64,000 nucleotides of DNA from Deinococcus sp. Marseille-Q6407 (GTDB lineage: Bacteria > Deinococcota > Deinococci > Deinococcales > Deinococcaceae): assembly GCF_946848805.1 (NCBI RefSeq), contig NZ_CAMPFU010000004.1, positions 124,001-188,000 on the forward strand, in the 5' to 3' direction. Below, one piece after another: positions 30,977 to 39,222 of the stretch. A program made the position numbers and the translations under genes. How positions within the stretch are numbered: the first letter of the stretch is position 1; each line of letters starts with the position of its first letter. The notes beneath the pieces are model-generated. The model was given only the letters and a program-made list of their open reading frames with translations. It was not told the DNA's origin and did no database searches.

Positions 30977-31695
30977 GGCTGCTGGTCACCGGCGGCAGTG
31001 GCCGGTTGGGGCGTGCACTGCGGACCTTTTTCCCCCAGGCTTGGTGGCCGTCTCATGCTGAGCTGGACGTGACCCGGTCGCAGCAGGTGCAGGCTGCCGT
31101 GGCTGCCTACCGCCCCGACCTGATTCTGCACGCGGCAGCCTATACCGACGTGGCCCGCGCCGAAACCGACCGGGCCACCTGCTGGCAGGTCAATGTGGAA
31201 GGCACCCGGCACATTGCCCGGGCGACGCTCGACCACGGTGCCCGGCTGGTGTTTGTCAGCACCGATTATGTTTTCCAGGGTGACCGGGGCCAGTACCGTG
31301 AGGACGACCCGCCCGGTGTGCCCACCACCTATTACGGCCTGACCAAACTGGTGGCCGAGGAAGCGGCCCGGCAGGCCGGTGCCCTGCTGCTGCGCACCAG
31401 TTTCCGTGAGCGGCCTTTTCCCCACCCCCAGGCCGTTACCGACGCTTATACCTCGCAGGATTATCTGGACGTACTGCTGCCCGAGCTGGCACTGGCCGTT
31501 CAGCACGCGCTGGAGCTGGGCGCCGGACCGTTACATGTCTCTTCTGTGCGCCGCAGCGTCTATGAACTGGCCCGGCTGTCCCGGCCTGACGTGCGCCCGG
31601 TGCGGCGGGCCGACATGGCCACCCCGCTGCCGCAGGATGTCAGCCTGGATTCCAGCCGCTGGCGGGCCCTCTCACAGCAATGGAGAATCCCCTGA
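30973..31695 (+). CDS. rfbD: dTDP-4-dehydrorhamnose reductase
   Basis: 240 aa, shorter than the usual 280-300. Last step of dTDP-L-rhamnose synthesis. NADPH site VTGGSGRLGRALRTFF, ILHAAAYTDVARAE, FVSTDYVFQGDRG and the catalytic YYGLTKLVAEE. ATG 30973 overlaps the rfbC stop. The C-terminal substrate domain looks trimmed, which may shift its preference. Completes the rfbBACD set in this operon. Confidence 0.9.
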   Translation: MRLLVTGGSGRLGRALRTFFPQAWWPSHAELDVTRSQQVQAAVAAYRPDLILHAAAYTDVARAETDRATCWQVNVEGTRHIARATLDHGARLVFVSTDYVFQGDRGQYREDDPPGVPTTYYGLTKLVAEEAARQAGALLLRTSFRERPFPHPQAVTDAYTSQDYLDVLLPELALAVQHALELGAGPLHVSSVRRSVYELARLSRPDVRPVRRADMATPLPQDVSLDSSRWRALSQQWRIP

Positions 31696-33237
31696 AACTG
31701 AAACGCTCTGCCGTGTTGGCCCTGTGTCTCTCGCTCTGGCCGCTGGCTCAGGCGGCTGGCCCTGCTGCACCCGCACCCGGCGGGCAGCTCAACTTGGGCC
31801 CCATCTCGGTGCAGACCGGCACTTTGCCGCCTCCCTCAGCGACGGCCCTGCGTGGTGGGGCCACCATGACCGACTGTCCACGCCCGGCTGCCCGTCTGGA
31901 CCGGGTGCTGTATGACCACCTGCGCGGCCAGGGTGCCGAGCTGAGCTGCGGCAACCTGTTTCTGCAGCTGCTGGAGTTGCCCGGCGACCCACAGCAGCTG
32001 GGCCCGCAGGGCGGCTACCGTGAGCTGGCCGCGCAGATCCGGCAGGCCCGCAGCGAGGTGCTGCTGGCAAACATGGTCTGGGATTCTGGGCCGCAGTGGC
32101 CTGGGCGCCTGCTGGCCCAGGCCACTGCGGACCTGCGGGCCGACGTGCTGGCGCACCCGGAAGCTTACCCACAGGGCATGACAGTCAGGATTTTGCTGGG
32201 GCATTCGGTGCGGCCCGAAGATGCGCCGCTTGACCCGCGCCTCAGCCTGGACTACGCCGCGCAGGACCTGCTGGCGGCGGGGCTGCCCCTGACCGGCGAG
32301 GCCGAGGGCCCCTGGCGGCTGGAACTGGCCGACTACGCTTTTGCGGTGCCACATAGCCACACCAAGTTGCTGGTCACAGACCGTGAGCGGGTGCTGGCCG
32401 GGGGGTTCAACATCAGCAACTTGCATTTGCCGCTCAGTACGCCGGGCGGCCGGGGATCGCACGACCTGGGGCTGGCAGTAAAAGGTCCGGTGGCGCGGCA
32501 GGCGGTGGCCGCCTTTGAAGACCTCTGGAGCCTCAGCCCGGTCGCTGACCTGTCCGCCGGGTCTGGGTACACGCACCACCTCAGCGCAGGTGCGGGCTGC
32601 CTGCACCTTGGGCCCGCCAGTGCCTTCTGCGCCGCTGATCTGGGTCTCAGCGCCGCCGACAGCCGGTACCGCTCTGGTCTACCCGCTGTACCGCCGCAGC
32701 GGCTACGAGCAGGCGGACGCGGCGCTGGTGGCTCTGCTGGCAGCCTCGCAGCAGCGCTTGGACCTGATGCAGGCGCAAGTCGGCGGTGACTTGGCCTGTG
32801 ATCTGGTGCTGGGCCGGACCCCCGGCTGCTCGGCCCGCGGCCCGGGCCTGCCGGCCTGGCAGGCGGTGGCGGCCGCGGTCAAGCAGCGTGGCGTGCGGGT
32901 TCGCCTATTGCTGGACCAGGGCCAGCCGCTGGCAACCGAGAACTGGGCATTGCTGCGCCGCCTGCGGGACGACCTGGCGCGTGCCGGCGCGGCAGACCGG
33001 CTGGAGGTGCGCTGGGCGCCGCACCGCCTGCATACCAAGGCTGTCATTGTGGACGGCCAGATGACGGTGGTGGGCAGCACCAACCTGCACTTTTCCTCGT
33101 TTGGGCCGCGTGGGCTGACCGAATATGCCCTGGCGACCAGCGACCCGCAGGCTGTGGCAGCGGTGCAGGCCAATTTTGCGGCCGAGTGGGCACAGGGTGT
33201 GGAATTGCCGGAGCCGTGGTGGTCCGCTCCCCGCTGA
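31680..33237 (+). pseudogene. Exported phospholipase D-family protein, one frameshift
   Basis: About 518 aa once repaired. The N-terminus is a signal peptide (basic LKLKR, then AVLALCLSLWPLAQAAG). Two HKD half-sites are visible: HSHTKLLVTDRERVLAGGFN and RLHTKAVIVDGQMTVVGSTN. The frame changes by +1 between about 32530 and 32590; removing one C from the run at 32537-32539 joins EDLWSLS to RSLTCPPGLG. The start overlaps rfbD by 16 nt, so it is the last gene of the operon. PLD-superfamily enzymes hydrolyse or transfer phosphodiester groups, which may mean lipid remodelling here. Confidence 0.82.
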
Positions 33238-33270
33238 GAACAGCCCCATAGTTTCCCAGTTCAGCAGGAG

Positions 33271-34980
33271 TCAGAACAGGCCCTGGATCTCGCCGTTTTC
33301 GTCCAGGTCAATCTTGCAGGCAGCTGGGGCCCGGCCCAGCCCCGGCATTGTCCGCATGTCGCCGCAGATGGCATACACGTAGCCGGCCCCCGCAGCGGCC
33401 CGCACCTCGCGCACCGGCAGCCGCCAGCCGGTGGGCGCACCCCGCAGCCTAGGATCGCTGGAGATGCTGAGGTGGGTCTTGGCAATGACCACCGGGAAAT
33501 GCCCGTATCCCAGCTCTTCGAACCGCTTGAGGTCCCGGCGTGCCTGCGGGCTGAGGTCGAGGCCGTCTGCCCCGTACACACCGCAGGCCACTTTTTCAAG
33601 CTTGGTCACCAGCGGGTCGGCGAGGTCATAGGTGGGCCGGAAGTCGCTGGGGTCTTCGCAGGCGGCCATCACGGCCTGCGCCAGTTCAGTGGCTCCGGCG
33701 CCGCCGTCCGCCACGTGGGTGGCGCGGGCTACCCGGGCACCTGCCGCCTGCGCCACCTCCTGGATCACGGCGTGTTCGCTGTCAAAATCACCCGGGAACA
33801 CGTTGATGGCGACCACCGGCGACACCCCGAAACCTCGCACGATCTCAATGTGCTTGCGTAGATTGTCGGCGCCGGCGCGCACGTCGCCTGGGTTTTCTTC
33901 CAGCATTGCGGCCGGCAGCGGCTGGCCGGCCACCACCCGGTGGCGCCCCGAATGCGTTTTGAGCGCCCGCACCGTCACCACCAGCACGGCGGCGGCCGGG
34001 CGCAGGCCCGACACCCGGCATTTCACGTTGAAGAACCGCTCGGCGCCCATATCGGCCCCGAACCCCGCTTCGGTAATCAGGTAATCGGCGGCGCGGCTGC
34101 CCACCAGATCGGCCATCACGCTGGAATTGCCGGTGGCGATGTTCCCGAAAGGCCCGGCGTGAATCAGCGCGGGCGTGTGTTCCAGCGTCTGCATCAGGTT
34201 GGGCTGCAGGGCGTCTTTCAGGATGACGGCCATCGCGCCGGCTGCGCCCAGCTGCTCGGCCGTGACCGGCTGGCCGCTGCGGGTAAACCCGATCACGATC
34301 CGGCCCAGGCGCGCCCGCAGGTCCTGCAGCGAGGTGGCGAGGCTGAGAATCACCATCACTTCCGAGGCGGCCGTGATGTCAAACCCGGTCTGCCGCGGCA
34401 CGCCGTCCTGCCGGCTGCCCAGCCCGGTCACCACGTTCCGCAGCGCGCGGTCGTTCATATCCAGCACCCGGCGCCAGGAGATGTTCTGCGGGTCGATCTC
34501 CAGCCGGTTGCCGTGGAACAGATGGGCATCGATCATGGCGGCCAGCAGGTTATGGGCGGCCGTCACTGCGTGAAAGTCGCCAGTCAGGTGCAGGTTCAGC
34601 GCCTCCATCGGCACGATCTGGCTGTAGCCCCCGCCGGCTGCCCCGCCCTTGACGCCGAAAGTGGGCCCCATGCTGGGCTGGCGCAGGGTCAAGGTGGCCT
34701 GTTTGCCGCTGGCGGCCAGCCCCTGCGCCAGGCCCACCGCCGTGGTGGTCTTGCCCTCGCCCAGCGGAGTTGGCGTCACGGCCGTAACCACGACCAGCCG
34801 CGCCGGCGGCCGCCCGGCGGGGGTGTCCAGCACCCGCAGGTCCACCTTGGCGACGTGGCGGCCGTAGGGAATCAGGTCCTCTTCGGGAATCCCGGCCCGG
34901 GCAGCCACCTGACCGAGCGGCCACAGTTCGGCCTGCCGGGCGATCTCCAGATCGGAGGGCAAAGTCTGCTGAGCTGTCAT
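33271..34980 (-). CDS. fhs: Formate-tetrahydrofolate ligase
   Basis: 569 aa. ATP-dependent formation of 10-formyl-tetrahydrofolate from formate. The ATP site is TPTPLGEGKTTTAVGLAQGL, followed by LRQPSMGPTFGVKGGAAGGG and NSSVMADLVGSRAADY. ATG 34980 gives the family's usual length; reading further upstream is not conserved. No good Shine-Dalgarno is seen. It converges on the PKS-rhamnose operon with a 33-nt gap. Formate from formimino or formate metabolism nearby could feed it. Confidence 0.95.
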   Translation of the reverse strand: MTAQQTLPSDLEIARQAELWPLGQVAARAGIPEEDLIPYGRHVAKVDLRVLDTPAGRPPARLVVVTAVTPTPLGEGKTTTAVGLAQGLAASGKQATLTLRQPSMGPTFGVKGGAAGGGYSQIVPMEALNLHLTGDFHAVTAAHNLLAAMIDAHLFHGNRLEIDPQNISWRRVLDMNDRALRNVVTGLGSRQDGVPRQTGFDITAASEVMVILSLATSLQDLRARLGRIVIGFTRSGQPVTAEQLGAAGAMAVILKDALQPNLMQTLEHTPALIHAGPFGNIATGNSSVMADLVGSRAADYLITEAGFGADMGAERFFNVKCRVSGLRPAAAVLVVTVRALKTHSGRHRVVAGQPLPAAMLEENPGDVRAGADNLRKHIEIVRGFGVSPVVAINVFPGDFDSEHAVIQEVAQAAGARVARATHVADGGAGATELAQAVMAACEDPSDFRPTYDLADPLVTKLEKVACGVYGADGLDLSPQARRDLKRFEELGYGHFPVVIAKTHLSISSDPRLRGAPTGWRLPVREVRAAAGAGYVYAICGDMRTMPGLGRAPAACKIDLDENGEIQGLF

Positions 34981-35187
34981 GGTGCTTTTCACTATGGCAA
35001 ACCGGCGCCGGCCGCTGCCCGGTGCAGTCCGTTTCCGCTGGACACCGCCGCTGCTGAGACCCACGGTTTGGGGTATGGTGAGCGGCCAACGGACCGATAA
35101 CTGGCGTGCGGGGCGGCATGACTGTAGTTCTGCCGCGCCTGAACGGTGCTCTGGCCCGAGTAGGCCAGCAGGGGGAGGAGAAAAAAG

Positions 35188-36399
35188 ATGTGGAAAGTTC
35201 TGAATCGCTGGGGTCTGGTGCCCCAAATTATTGTCGGTCTGCTGATCGGCGCCGGGGTGGCCCTGCTGTGGCCGGCAGCCGGCGCGGCGCTGGGCCTGCT
35301 GGGCACCCTGTTCGTGGGTGCGCTTAAAGCGGTGGCCCCGGTGCTGGTGTTCGTGCTGGTGATTGCGGCCATCTCAGGCCACCAGCAGGGCCAGGACACC
35401 AATATGGGGTCGGTGCTGTGGCTGTACCTGCTGGGTACCTTTTCCGCCGCGCTGCTGGCCGTGGCCTTCAGCTTCGCCTTTCCCACCCAGCTGACCCTGG
35501 CCACTGCCGTGCAGGACGCTGCCCCGCCCGGAGACGTGGTGACGGTGCTGACCAATCTGCTGAGCAACGCCGTAATGAACCCGGTGCGGGCGCTGGTGGA
35601 AGCCAACTACATCGGCATTCTGTTCTGGGCGGTGCTGCTGGGGCTGGCACTGCGGCAGGCCGGCGCCGGCACCCGGCAAATGCTGCAGGAAGCCGGCGAC
35701 GCCGTGTCGCAGGTGGTGCGCTGGGTAATCGCGTTTGCGCCGCTGGGCATCCTGGGCCTGGTGGCTTCGACGGTGGCCGAAACCGGCTTTGACGGCCTGC
35801 TGTCGTATGGCCGGCTGCTGGCGGTGCTGCTGGGCGCCATGCTGACCATGGCCCTGGTGATCAATCCCCTGATCGTGTGGTTCAAGCTGCGCCGCAACCC
35901 CTACCCCCTGGTGCTGACCTGCCTGCGCGAAAGCGGCATTACCGCCTTTTTCACCCGCTCCTCGGCGGCCAATATCCCCGTGAACCTGGCACTGGCCGAG
36001 AAACTGGGTGTGCGCGAGGAAACCTATTCCATGTCCATCCCGCTGGGGGCCACCATCAACATGGCGGGCGCGGCCATCACCATCACGGTGCTGACGCTGG
36101 CCGCAGCCCATACCGTGGGCACCGAGGTCAGCCCACTCTCGGCGCTGCTGCTGAGCCTGGTGGCGACCATCAGCGCGGCTGGGGCTTCGGGGGTGGCGGG
36201 CGGCTCGCTGCTGCTGATTCCGCTGGCCTGCTCGCTGTTCGGGATTTCCGAGGACGTTGCCCTGCAGGTGGTGGGCGTGGGCTTTATCATCGGCGTGATT
36301 CAGGATTCGGCCGAAACGGCCCTGAATTCCAGCACCGATGTGCTGTTCACCGCCACCGCCGATTTCGCGGCCCGCCGCGCGGGGGGGCAGGAAACCTAA
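35188..36399 (+). CDS. sstT: Serine/threonine:sodium symporter
   Basis: 403 aa member of the dicarboxylate/amino acid:cation symporter family. It has about eight membrane helices and two re-entrant loops. [20 protein letters not shown] contains the serine-rich hairpin, and [17 protein letters not shown] the NMxG-like motif on TM7. It closely resembles SstT. The ATG follows a strong GGGGGAGGAG. Imports L-serine and L-threonine with sodium. The 207-bp divergent gap to fhs is GC-rich and holds no element I could identify with confidence. Confidence 0.9.
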   Translation: MWKVLNRWGLVPQIIVGLLIGAGVALLWPAAGAALGLLGTLFVGALKAVAPVLVFVLVIAAISGHQQGQDTNMGSVLWLYLLGTFSAALLAVAFSFAFPTQLTLATAVQDAAPPGDVVTVLTNLLSNAVMNPVRALVEANYIGILFWAVLLGLALRQAGAGTRQMLQEAGDAVSQVVRWVIAFAPLGILGLVASTVAETGFDGLLSYGRLLAVLLGAMLTMALVINPLIVWFKLRRNPYPLVLTCLRESGITAFFTRSSAANIPVNLALAEKLGVREETYSMSIPLGATINMAGAAITITVLTLAAAHTVGTEVSPLSALLLSLVATISAAGASGVAGGSLLLIPLACSLFGISEDVALQVVGVGFIIGVIQDSAETALNSSTDVLFTATADFAARRAGGQET

Positions 36400-36419
36400 A
36401 CCGTTCGTCACCTTCCTGT

Positions 36420-36444
36420 GGCCCGCTGCGCGCGGGCCTTTTTT
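36420..36444 (+). terminator. Rho-independent terminator of sstT
   Basis: GGCCCGC (36420-36426) pairs with GCGGGCC (36432-36438), followed by TTTTTT. The T-tract runs directly into the ATG of the xdhC-like gene. Confidence 0.8.
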
Positions 36445-37512
36445 ATGCTGCGGGAAGTGGACGAGACTTTTGACGACTTTCTGAGGGCCCTGACTGGCCT
36501 GCCGGCCGGCACCCCGGCGGTGGTGGCGACCCTGGTGGGCGCCGGCGAGAGCCGCAAGCCGCTGGGCCGCCGCGCCATTTTCCTGCCCGGCAGCGAGCCG
36601 CTGGGGTCGGTTACGCTGGGCGGCTGCGCGGAAGGCGCACTGCGCCGGGCTGCCGACGAGGTGCGGGCCAGCGGCCAGCCCCGGCTGCTGGACGTGAACC
36701 TGGGCAGCGAGGAAGCTTACGAGTTCGGCATGACCTGCGCCGGGCAGGTCACGGTGCAGCTGGTGCCCACGCCCCCGGATTCGCGGTTGTGGACGGCCGC
36801 AGCGGCAGCCCGCGCCCGCGGCGAGGTGCTGCGGCTGGTCACGCCGCTGGGCGCAGGAGGGACGCCTCTGTTGCTGACCCAGGCCGGTGAAGTGGTTACC
36901 GATGGCACCGCCGGCAGCGAGCCGGATCCGGCCCTGGCCGCGCAGGCGGCGGCGTTGCCGCTGGACGCGGAAGTGCTGGAGCGCAGCGGCAGCGCCTTTC
37001 TGGAAACCCGGCTGCCCCCGGCCGAACTGGTCATCGTGGGCGCCGGCCCGATTGCGGCGCCGCTGTCGCGAATGGCCCGCACCGCCGGGCTGCGTGTCAC
37101 CGTCTGCGATGACCGGCCCGGCCGCCTGAACCCGCAGCGCCTGCCCGACGCCCACGCGTTGCTGCTCAGCCGCCCCGACCAGGACCTGCAGCTGCCGCCG
37201 CTGTCGGCCCGCAGCAGCCTGGTCATCATCTCGCACGACTACGGCCACGAGGTGCCGGTGCTGCGGCAGGTGCTGGGCAGCGACGTGCCTTATGTGGCGA
37301 TGGTCGCGAGCCGCCGCCGTGGCCGGGCGGTGCTGGAGTTCCTGGCCGAAACCGGCGTGGAGCGGCAGCTGCTGGAGCGTGTCCGTTCGCTGGCAGGGCT
37401 GGACCTCAACATCGAAACCCCGGCCGGCATTGCCCTGAGCATTCTGGCCGAGCTGACCGCCGTGATGTACGGCGGTAGCGGACAGTCCTTATCTCAAAAA
37501 CGCGCCGAGTAA
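36445..37512 (+). CDS. XdhC/CoxI-family molybdoenzyme maturation protein
   Basis: 355 aa. The N-terminal XdhC domain (PAVVATLVGAGESRKPLGRR; GSVTLGGCAEGAL) binds molybdenum cofactor. The C-terminal Rossmann domain has VIVGAGPIAAPLSRMART and the closing VASRRRGRAVLEFL with ETPAGIALSILAEL. XdhC proteins (PaoD in E. coli) protect and sulfurate the cofactor before insertion. Start at ATG 36445, right after the sstT terminator. The promoter is unclear. It faces the pao operon from the opposite strand and is its likely partner. Confidence 0.88.
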   Translation: MLREVDETFDDFLRALTGLPAGTPAVVATLVGAGESRKPLGRRAIFLPGSEPLGSVTLGGCAEGALRRAADEVRASGQPRLLDVNLGSEEAYEFGMTCAGQVTVQLVPTPPDSRLWTAAAAARARGEVLRLVTPLGAGGTPLLLTQAGEVVTDGTAGSEPDPALAAQAAALPLDAEVLERSGSAFLETRLPPAELVIVGAGPIAAPLSRMARTAGLRVTVCDDRPGRLNPQRLPDAHALLLSRPDQDLQLPPLSARSSLVIISHDYGHEVPVLRQVLGSDVPYVAMVASRRRGRAVLEFLAETGVERQLLERVRSLAGLDLNIETPAGIALSILAELTAVMYGGSGQSLSQKRAE

Positions 37513-37536
37513 CGGCTCTCGGCCCGCCGCCAGGGA

Positions 37537-38535
37537 TCAGCGCCAGGGTTCGATGATGACCTTGCCGGTGGTGCGCCGGCCCAGCAGGTCCTCGAACGCC
37601 TGGGCGGTTTCGCTCAGCGGGTAGCTGGGGCCCGGCTGCGGCACGATCTGGCCTTTTTCCAGCAGCGCCGCGAACTCGGCGGCTGCCTGGGCCTGTGCCT
37701 GGGGATCACGCAGCAGGCTGTTGAGCCACAGCCCGGTCATGGTGAGGTTGCGTTTCATCAGGTGGGTTGGGTTGAGACTGACTTCCTCGCGGCTGGCGTT
37801 GCCGATCAGGATGATGCGGCCCCGGCTGGCCGCCATCGCCACGCTCTCGTTGATGCGCCGGCCGCCCACGATTTCCAGAATCAGCGGCACACCTTTGCCG
37901 CCGGCCGCCTGACGCACTTTTTCCACCCGCTCGGGGTCGTCTTGCAGCAGGGTCACGTCGGCGCCCAGCCCGCGGGCCAGTTCCAGTTTCTCTTCGGTGC
38001 TGGCCATGGCAATCACCCGCATATCCAGCGCCTTCGCCATCTGGATACTGGCCTGCCCCAGTGCGCCGGCGGCCGCCTGCACCAGCACCCACTGGCCCGC
38101 TTCGCCGTAGCCTAGGGTACGCAGCGCGTGAAAAGCGGTCATGTACGACACCGCAAAGGCGGCCGCCTGCGCCGGGGTGTAGGTCTGCGGCACCGGCACC
38201 AGGGCGCTGACCGGCACGCTGGCGTAGCCGGCCAGCCCTCCGTGCCCAGCCAGGCAGGCCACCAGTTGGCCTTCCTGCACGCCGCTTACACCTTCACCCA
38301 GCGAGACGACCCGCCCGGCAAATTCCATGCCCGGCACGTAAGGATAGTGGGTGCGGGTCAGGTACTCGTTCATGGCGGCCAGGGCGTCGGCGTAGTTGAT
38401 ACCCACCGCTTCCACCTTCAGCAGCACCTCGCCGGCGGCCGGCTGCGGTACGGGCACTTCCTGGAATTCCAGGGCTTCGGCAGGGCGCCCTTCGTGGACG
38501 GCAACGACAGTGCGCATGGTTTCTGTTTCAGACAT
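37537..38535 (-). CDS. NADPH:quinone oxidoreductase-like MDR protein
   Basis: 332 aa medium-chain dehydrogenase/reductase of the zinc-free quinone oxidoreductase class. The N-terminal GroES-like fold includes VGINYADALAAMNEY and PGMEFAGRVVSLGEG. The NADPH-binding VQAAAGALGQASIQMAKAL sits near residue 150, and RRTTGKVIIEPW ends the protein. It lies 9 nt after mocA but has its own leaderless -10 overlapping the mocA stop codon. The substrate is unknown; quinones or enoyl compounds are usual. Confidence 0.87.
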   Translation of the reverse strand: MSETETMRTVVAVHEGRPAEALEFQEVPVPQPAAGEVLLKVEAVGINYADALAAMNEYLTRTHYPYVPGMEFAGRVVSLGEGVSGVQEGQLVACLAGHGGLAGYASVPVSALVPVPQTYTPAQAAAFAVSYMTAFHALRTLGYGEAGQWVLVQAAAGALGQASIQMAKALDMRVIAMASTEEKLELARGLGADVTLLQDDPERVEKVRQAAGGKGVPLILEIVGGRRINESVAMAASRGRIILIGNASREEVSLNPTHLMKRNLTMTGLWLNSLLRDPQAQAQAAAEFAALLEKGQIVPQPGPSYPLSETAQAFEDLLGRRTTGKVIIEPWR

Positions 38536-38541
38536 TCGCCC

Positions 38542-38547
38542 AGACTA
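38542..38547 (-). promoter_or_regulatory. Leaderless -10 of the quinone oxidoreductase gene (TAGTCT)
   Basis: TANNNT hexamer 6 nt from ATG 38535. Its TAG is the mocA stop codon. Confidence 0.45.
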
Positions 38548-39222
38548 GCGCGGAACAATTTTCCTTGCCTGAGACAGCGCTTCGGGCGTGTCTACGTCCA
38601 GCAGCTCGGCGGCGGGTCGCTGCAGCTCGGCTGTCTGTGCCCGGTACTGCCGCAGCAGCTGACGCGGGCCGTGGTCGGTGGGGTCCAGCGCCAGCAACTC
38701 GGGGAACAGTGCCCGGCGCAGCAGCAGCGGCGGCGCGGCCACCTCGCCGTACACGCACTGCACGGCGGCCACCTGTTCGGGCGTTGCATTGGCAGCCACC
38801 TCGCGCAGCTGCCGGTGGGTGTCCAGGCTCACCAGCGGCATGTCGGCCAGGGCGAAGACGGCCCCGCCTATCTCGGCCGGCAGCGCCTGTACTGCTGCCT
38901 GAAACGAGGAGAGCAGCCCCCGCCCCGGCTGCGGGTTGATGACGCACTCGAACCCCAGCCCGTCCAGCGCCGCCGCAACCTCGGCGCCCAGCTCGCCAGG
39001 CGGCACCACCGCCAGCCGCAGCGCGTCGTCAGCGCCAGCCAGGGCCGCGCCGGCGTGGCGGCACAGCGGCTGCCCGGTCAGCGGCACCAGTACTTTGGGC
39101 ACCAGCACTTTGGGCGGCAGGGCTTTGGGGGCCCCGGCGGGCTCGCCAGAAAAAAGGGAGCCGGACGCCTGACGCATCCGCTCCCCTTTGCCGGCGGCCA
39201 GCAGAATACCGGCCAGCCGCAT
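38545..39222 (-). CDS. MocA-like molybdenum cofactor cytidylyltransferase
   Basis: 225 aa nucleotidyltransferase of the MobA/MocA/IspD type. The nucleotide-binding LAAGKGERM is followed by an inserted segment carrying a KVLVP repeat before the conserved KVLVPLTGQP. FALADMPLVS is the metal-binding DxP motif. It starts immediately after the paoC stop. MocA adds CMP to molybdopterin, and PaoABC-type aldehyde oxidases need exactly this cofactor, so the pairing fits. MobA (GMP) activity cannot be excluded by sequence alone. Confidence 0.82.
   Translation of the reverse strand: MRLAGILLAAGKGERMRQASGSLFSGEPAGAPKALPPKVLVPKVLVPLTGQPLCRHAGAALAGADDALRLAVVPPGELGAEVAAALDGLGFECVINPQPGRGLLSSFQAAVQALPAEIGGAVFALADMPLVSLDTHRQLREVAANATPEQVAAVQCVYGEVAAPPLLLRRALFPELLALDPTDHGPRQLLRQYRAQTAELQRPAAELLDVDTPEALSQARKIVPR
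39083..39127. repeat. Three 15-bp tandem repeats inside mocA
   Basis: GGCACCAGTACTTTG, GGCACCAGCACTTTG and a diverged GGCGGCAGGGCTTTG follow one another. They code on the minus strand for the KALPP-KVLVP-KVLVP stretch. Confidence 0.8.

Noticed and set aside
34981..35187. Possible ZTP (pfl) riboswitch between fhs and sstT
   Set aside because: An ACTGGCG and a distal CCGCGCCTG-like segment are on the plus strand, pointing to sstT rather than fhs, and the conserved middle part of the aptamer is absent.
35374..37248. 624-codon open frame on the minus strand
   Set aside because: Shadow of sstT and the XdhC gene; Gln/His/Arg-rich and without domains.
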